Assembly: GCF_025150085.1 (NCBI RefSeq)
Contig: NZ_CP102280.1
Location: 263,001 to 327,000, forward strand
Length of the DNA stretch: 64,000 bases
Direction: 5' to 3'
Origin: Dorea longicatena
GTDB taxonomy: Bacteria; Bacillota; Clostridia; Lachnospirales; Lachnospiraceae
Shown: one piece after another, positions 59,530-64,000 of the stretch
Numbering within the stretch: position 1 is the first letter of the stretch
Layout of the letters: each line of letters starts with the position of its first letter
Position numbers and translations under genes: made by a program
The notes under the pieces: model-generated
Database searches by the model: none
What the model saw: the letters and a program-made list of their open reading frames with translations, nothing else
What the model was told of the DNA's origin: nothing

Positions 59530-61083
59530 ATGTCGAATCATATTTACGATAAGAATGCTTTGATTCATAGATTGGAAGGTTATTTGGGGAAAACATTTGA
59601 AATGATTGATAACAAAGAAATGTTTAAGCATGTACAAGATTTTAATCTTCAAAAAGGAATTGCCGGATCCGTCGTTGAACAATGCATTTTTGAATATCCC
59701 CCAGATTCCAAACAGGAAGCCGACTTAATTATTGTTGATGGGATAGAAAATGTAAAAACAGAACTTAAGACAACAGGAATGCTTATTCGGGAAAAACCTA
59801 GAAAACATTATGTTGCAAAAGAGCCAATGTCAATTACTGCTGTTGGAGTATATGATATTGCGGAACAAGAATTTGAAACATCACACTTTTGGGAAAAACT
59901 AGAACATATGCTTATTATCTATTACTATTATGCAGCTACTCACGCAGTATCTGCGTATGAGTATAAAGATTTTCCGGTTGTCGGATATGAATTTCATGAG
60001 TTTTCAGATGATGAGATAGAAGTATTGAGAAATGATTGGGAACATGTGCGTACTCTTTGTGCAAAAGTAGTATCACATCATTCCGGACCACGTGATAAAA
60101 ACTGGAAAGAAGCTGTGAAACAAGAATATATAGAAGTACATGGTGAATTAAGAAGAGTATTAAGTTATATTGATTTGGCCCCTAAGTTTCCACCAAGATT
60201 CCGATTGAAAAAACCAACCGTTTCTTCTATAATTGCAAAACATTTTGGTTATGATCTTGAGCAACTTCCGGGTAGATACGTATCGATATTAGATATAGAT
60301 GCAAAGTGCCGAGAATTAATAAATATGTATGCAGGGAAAAATATTAGGCAGTTGATAAATCATTTTGATTTGAATCTTCCAACAGACGGTCGGTTGAGTA
60401 TGAAGGCAATTGCAGAGAAAATTGTTATTGCGATGTTTGGAGGAACTGTAAAAAAATTAAATCAGATAGAGTTGTTTGAACAATTTGGATTAATTGCGAA
60501 AACTATTACGTTTACTTCAAAAGGTGGTCGTACTGAAGATATGAAATTGTATCATATTGATTTCGGTGAAATGATTAAAGAAACTGTAATTGATGATGAT
60601 GGAACTAAACGAGCTATGACTTTTGAAGATTCAGATATGTATGCATATTTTGCAGATCACGCATTCTTATGTATTATGTTTCAAGAATCTTCAAGGGATT
60701 CAGAAACAGAATATAGACCGAATTCGTTATCATCGAATGTCTTTATTGGTTTTAAAAGAATTGTATTCAGTGATGAATTTATTGATACGAAAGTTCGTAA
60801 GCTATGGGAAGATACCAGAGATAAAATTATGCATCATAAACTTACGGATGTTGTTCAGAAACGTAGTGATGGATCAACTGTCACTTTAAAAAGTGGGAAA
60901 GTCAGTACTGCACCTAACTTCTTAAAAGGAAGTGAAAATGATGTTTTTGTACGTGGATCAGGAAAAGATTCGTCTATACAAAGTAAGACGGAGTGTGTGA
61001 ACGGAATTCGTATGTTACCGCAGTATGTTTGGATAAAAGGTTTATCTGTAGTCGAAGAATTAAAGAAAACTCCAGAGATATAG
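59530..61083 (+). CDS. Sau3AI/MutH-family type II restriction endonuclease
   Basis: 517 residues. The N-terminal half shows the MutH/Sau3AI fold: LQKGIAGSVVEQCIFEYPPD, then EADLIIVDGIENVKTELKTT, which holds the catalytic D...ExK set. A second, more degenerate MutH-like half follows (for example SMKAIAEKIVIAMFGGTVKK), as in Sau3AI, where it has no active site and helps DNA binding. It sits 51 bp after the methyltransferase and 9 bp before the Vsr gene. It probably cuts the unmethylated form of the same site. Confidence 0.87.
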   Translation: MSNHIYDKNALIHRLEGYLGKTFEMIDNKEMFKHVQDFNLQKGIAGSVVEQCIFEYPPDSKQEADLIIVDGIENVKTELKTTGMLIREKPRKHYVAKEPMSITAVGVYDIAEQEFETSHFWEKLEHMLIIYYYYAATHAVSAYEYKDFPVVGYEFHEFSDDEIEVLRNDWEHVRTLCAKVVSHHSGPRDKNWKEAVKQEYIEVHGELRRVLSYIDLAPKFPPRFRLKKPTVSSIIAKHFGYDLEQLPGRYVSILDIDAKCRELINMYAGKNIRQLINHFDLNLPTDGRLSMKAIAEKIVIAMFGGTVKKLNQIELFEQFGLIAKTITFTSKGGRTEDMKLYHIDFGEMIKETVIDDDGTKRAMTFEDSDMYAYFADHAFLCIMFQESSRDSETEYRPNSLSSNVFIGFKRIVFSDEFIDTKVRKLWEDTRDKIMHHKLTDVVQKRSDGSTVTLKSGKVSTAPNFLKGSENDVFVRGSGKDSSIQSKTECVNGIRMLPQYVWIKGLSVVEELKKTPEI

Positions 61084-61092
61084 AGGTATGAG

Positions 61093-61554
61093 ATGAAGCA
61101 TCCAAAACATTACGATACTGATGAAGCTACTTCAAAAAGAATGTCGAATGTAAAGCTGAAAAAGGGTACTGCAGAAATGCTCCTTGCAAAAGAATTATGG
61201 CATAAAGGCTTTCGGTATCAATTAAATGATAAAACTTTACCGGGATCTCCGGATATAGCCATTCGCCGTTATAATATAGCAATATTCGTTGATGGTGAGT
61301 TTTGGCATGGTTATGATTGGGATAATAAAAAGCCAAAATTAAAACGTAACAGAGAGTATTGGATTGAAAAAATAGAAGAAAATATGGCTAGAGATACAAG
61401 GGTGGACAAGGAATTACTTGTTAAAGGTTGGGTTCCAATTCACTTTTGGACAAAGGAAGTTTTAAAAGAAACTGCGTCCTGTGTACAAGTAGTTCAAGAA
61501 ATTGCATTTGAAATTAAAATGCAAGATATAGATGATTTAATTAAATATGACTAA
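61093..61554 (+). CDS. Very short patch repair endonuclease Vsr
   Basis: 153 residues. Nicks next to T:G mismatches that arise when 5-methylcytosine deaminates. MSNVKLKKGTAEMLLAKELW, HKGFRYQLNDKTLPGSPDIA, then FVDGEFWHGYDWDNKKPKLK with NREYWIEKIEENMARD match Vsr, including the Asp and His positions. It stands 9 bp after the endonuclease gene, in the same unit as the C5 methyltransferase whose errors it repairs. No truncation. Confidence 0.92.
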   Translation: MKHPKHYDTDEATSKRMSNVKLKKGTAEMLLAKELWHKGFRYQLNDKTLPGSPDIAIRRYNIAIFVDGEFWHGYDWDNKKPKLKRNREYWIEKIEENMARDTRVDKELLVKGWVPIHFWTKEVLKETASCVQVVQEIAFEIKMQDIDDLIKYD

Positions 61555-61561
61555 ATCAAGG

Positions 61562-61600
61562 GCGATTAACTGTAATTATTCAGCTGGTCGCTTTTGTTTT
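61562..61600 (+). terminator. Intrinsic terminator after the restriction-modification unit
   Basis: GCGATTAACTG and CAGCTGGTCGC pair over 11 bp with one mismatch and two G-U pairs around an 8-base loop, followed by TTTTGTTTT. Confidence 0.7.
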
Positions 61601-61650
61601 GGTGAACTTATAAAAATTTTCGTGTCTTGTTCACAAATTTGGGTATCGAT

Positions 61651-61941
61651 TGCGATGTCCGGCAATCACAGTTATAATAAGGATAATATTCGCCGTTATG
61701 TCACGGAAGGTGGCAGAGTAATTATGAGCGCGAGCAAGATTCAACTTGGCGAAATTTCTAGAAAGTGGATTTTGGGGTGATGGATAATACAAACTTTAGC
61801 GATATCAAATTAATTCGAGAGAATTATACGAATTTGAAGAATAAGTTGGATTATATCTCGGTGCTTGTAGATTTTGATAAGTATGGGGGAATGGATGTGC
61901 TGCGGATTTTTGATAATAACATTCTGGGTTGCAGTTATTAA
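61651..61941 (+). other. Short open frames, probably a gene remnant
   Basis: ATG 61655 opens MSGNHSYNKDNIRRYVTEGG and runs to 61780; a second frame starting at ATG 61780 (TGATG overlap) encodes MDNTNFSDIKLIRENYTNLK to LGCSY, ending 61941. The two could be remnants of a larger gene or two tiny coupled genes. No family recognised and no strong ribosome site for the first. Confidence 0.3.
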
Positions 61942-62074
61942 AGTGTAGATTCAAAATAATAATTAATTAGAAATGATAAAAAAGCGCATAAAAATTATTT
62001 TGTACAAATGTGGTTGGTATGGATGAGAATATTTATTAGTAAATGTTTGGAAAAATAAAAAAGAAGGAAAAGCG

Positions 62075-64000
62075 ATGAATTATTTTGATCATGAAGAAAA
62101 TGTTAAATTTGTTGATGGAATCTTGGAATATTCACAAGAATGGCAATGGCTGTTTGATTATATTGATAAAAGATATGTTTTTGAAGAACCAAAATCGTGG
62201 CATGAATTTGTAGATAATTCATATTCAATAAGAGAATTAATTGTTAGATTTGAAAAAATAAGAAATGTGTGTGCTAAAGAATGGATAATTAATAATTCAA
62301 TAATAAAAGAAGGATGGGAACTGGCAAAATTTTATAATGGAAGAATTGATATAGTGACTTGTCAAAAATCAATAAATTCATTAACAGGCAAGCTTATGTT
62401 GCTAGTATTGTGGATTACTAAATTACTTAATATTGATAATGGGACAGACTATGATTTTAATATAGGGATGCTACAAGAAAAAAATTATTTTCAATTAGTA
62501 AATATCGATGAAATAATTAAAAATCTGGATGAAATTAATGAATTTATAGATAATATTTCAATAACAGGAATAGATGAGATAAAGAAATGTTTAAATGATA
62601 ATGTGCATTATATAAAATATGATATAGGAGCAGAAGCTGAAGAGAAAATTAGAAAAAGGGCGAATACTTATAATGCATTTAGATTTGACAGTATAAGAAC
62701 TAATTTGGGGGCAACATGGCAAGAAGATACAATATTTATGCTTTTAAGTAGGGATTTGCGAGAAGCTGATTCGGATGGAAAAGTATTAGGCACAGATAAG
62801 AAAAATATTATAAGAATAAAAGATGATATAGACAATAAGGATGTTAAATTTATTGTAGAAACAATTTTATTTTATTCTTTTGGAGATATTCCTTCGGATG
62901 AATGCATTTTAGCCCATTGTGAGATGATACGTCGAGAAATCATCAATAAAACGGATTTGTTTAATTTAAGTATAAGTTCTTCATGTAAATTTATAGAAAA
63001 ACTTTTTGAAAAAAAATTAACTGGAGACTGGAGAAAAGATACGAGATTTGTGGAAATGTTAAAAGCTTTTCAAGTATATATGACTCCAAATGACATCAGA
63101 AGAATTCAGCAAATGCATATACCATTGTCAAAAGTACAAATTGGAGTATATAAAAAATTTTGCGAATCCAAATATAAGGATATAGAAGAAATTAAAGAAT
63201 TACGTGGAATTAGGGATTATTTTGAAGATAAAGATGTGATAACTGGAATAGATAAAACATATTTTGAAATGTTGAGTGTAAAGTTTGATGAACTCGTAGA
63301 AAACAGTGAAAGAGATATAATCTTGGCGGTATCCTTTTATTATTACATGATTTTTTTGATAAGAGTAAAAAAAGAAAATATGTATATAGATAACCAACGT
63401 ATACAATCTGAGATGTTAAGAATAAAAAAATTATGGAGTACAAATTATTATGAGGATGTAGTTAAGAGTATGCAAGTCATTTCAAGTCAACAAAGAATTT
63501 CTGCTCAAAAATGCAATGAATTTAGCAAACGGATTATGATTAATCCTATTTTATTTTCAAATTTGACAATGTCATACGATCAAAATAAAATTTTAAAAGA
63601 AATGATGAAAGCTGCAGAGAATCCGCTTATAATGCTCGTTTCCAATATAGAAATATCAGAGGTTTTTCCGCGAGAAGGGGCAAAAGTAAATTATAAAAGA
63701 CATGATATCGATGCCAAATTTTTAGAAATTATTTCAGAAATAGTAGAAAACAAAGGATATAAATTGTTGAATAAGATGTTGCCAGAGAAATTTGTCGCAT
63801 ATATTTACCAAAACTGTAAAATTGAGCTTCAATTAAATATTACATTGTTTAATGAAGAGGAAAAAATGTATAATTTAATTAAGGCAAAAGCGCCTATTGA
63901 ATTGTTGGAATATGATAAGAAAATATCACTAGCGATGATAACTCAATTATTCCCTGTTTTGGAAATGCAAATTAGAAAGCTTGTATCTTATTTAGGAATA
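62075..64000 (+). CDS. Large AT-rich protein of unknown function, cut by the window edge
   Basis: Open from ATG 62075 to the window end, at least 642 codons with no stop. GAAGGAAAAGCG precedes the start. The N-terminus is MNYFDHEENVKFVDGILEYS; later IVETILFYSFGDIPSDECIL, SFYYYMIFLIRVKKENMYID, RISAQKCNEFSKRIMINPIL and, at the edge, ITQLFPVLEMQIRKLVSYLG. It is helical and rich in Lys, Ile, Asn and Glu. The final segment loosely resembles the end region of DUF4209-type proteins, which I cannot verify. It stands right after a restriction-modification unit in a defence island. Confidence 0.65.
   Translation, partial: MNYFDHEENVKFVDGILEYSQEWQWLFDYIDKRYVFEEPKSWHEFVDNSYSIRELIVRFEKIRNVCAKEWIINNSIIKEGWELAKFYNGRIDIVTCQKSINSLTGKLMLLVLWITKLLNIDNGTDYDFNIGMLQEKNYFQLVNIDEIIKNLDEINEFIDNISITGIDEIKKCLNDNVHYIKYDIGAEAEEKIRKRANTYNAFRFDSIRTNLGATWQEDTIFMLLSRDLREADSDGKVLGTDKKNIIRIKDDIDNKDVKFIVETILFYSFGDIPSDECILAHCEMIRREIINKTDLFNLSISSSCKFIEKLFEKKLTGDWRKDTRFVEMLKAFQVYMTPNDIRRIQQMHIPLSKVQIGVYKKFCESKYKDIEEIKELRGIRDYFEDKDVITGIDKTYFEMLSVKFDELVENSERDIILAVSFYYYMIFLIRVKKENMYIDNQRIQSEMLRIKKLWSTNYYEDVVKSMQVISSQQRISAQKCNEFSKRIMINPILFSNLTMSYDQNKILKEMMKAAENPLIMLVSNIEISEVFPREGAKVNYKRHDIDAKFLEIISEIVENKGYKLLNKMLPEKFVAYIYQNCKIELQLNITLFNEEEKMYNLIKAKAPIELLEYDKKISLAMITQLFPVLEMQIRKLVSYLGI

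Noticed and set aside
61547-61780. 77-residue gene after vsr
   Set aside because: Its start lies within the vsr end and it spans the terminator; only the later part might be a remnant.

Overview
The window looks like a chromosomal segment of a spore-forming, low-GC Gram-positive bacterium of the Clostridia, most likely family Lachnospiraceae. Supporting this are sporulation genes (spoIIR, spoIIID, a SPOCS/LysM coat-type protein), AGGAGG-type ribosome binding sites, GTG/TTG starts, a manganese riboswitch before mntP, and housekeeping proteins of clostridial type. No rRNA, tRNA or CRISPR array was recognised.

Left part (about 1-31 kb, core genome). After the tail of a radical SAM protein comes a leftward group: plsC, then pncB-ddl-murF-HAD phosphatase (NAD salvage and peptidoglycan precursors). 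A long rightward run follows: PrcB-like lipoprotein, SPOCS/LysM protein, ispE, GntR regulator, spoIIR, acyl-ACP thioesterase, S1-domain protein, small HPr-like protein, dnaE, pfkA, murI, DUF1934 protein. Further on are an FKBP/trigger-factor-like lipoprotein, an RsuA-type pseudouridine synthase, riboswitch-mntP, spoIIID, a nucleoside-gate membrane protein divergent from a TetR regulator, an orphan AraC-type response regulator, an HPr-like protein, a MATE transporter and guaA. A dispersed repeat recurs in intergenic spaces, often directly after a terminator.

Middle part (about 31-46 kb, accessory and decaying). Downstream of guaA come an XRE regulator overlapping a PD-(D/E)XK nuclease-like gene, a NUDIX protein, and many broken genes: a split NYN/PIN-like gene, a frameshifted lipoprotein, an aldo/keto reductase with a nonsense codon and internal deletion, a fused remnant of a DUF2397/DUF2399 defence-type cluster, a frameshifted WYL regulator, and a nuclease-like gene with an amber codon that is also cut by an IS256-family element with a clear 8-bp target duplication. 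Intact genes here include DegV, bioY (under a BirA operator), bioD, a HIRAN protein, and a GIY-YIG/DUF2075 helicase followed by a MazG-like pyrophosphohydrolase.

Right part (about 48-64 kb, defence island, visibly more AT-rich from about 50.7 kb). In one orientation: truncated WYL regulator joined to a PLD-nuclease/DEAD helicase, SEFIR/TIR-domain protein, Shedu-family nuclease, Gabija-like OLD nuclease plus UvrD helicase, a type II restriction-modification cassette (C5 methyltransferase, Sau3AI/MutH-like endonuclease, Vsr repair nuclease), and an unrecognised gene of at least 642 codons that runs off the window. The most interesting leads are this last gene, the SEFIR protein with its unknown C-terminal region, the GIY-YIG helicase/MazG pair, the XRE/nuclease pair, and ribosome-site-sequestering hairpins at spoIIR and spoIIID.
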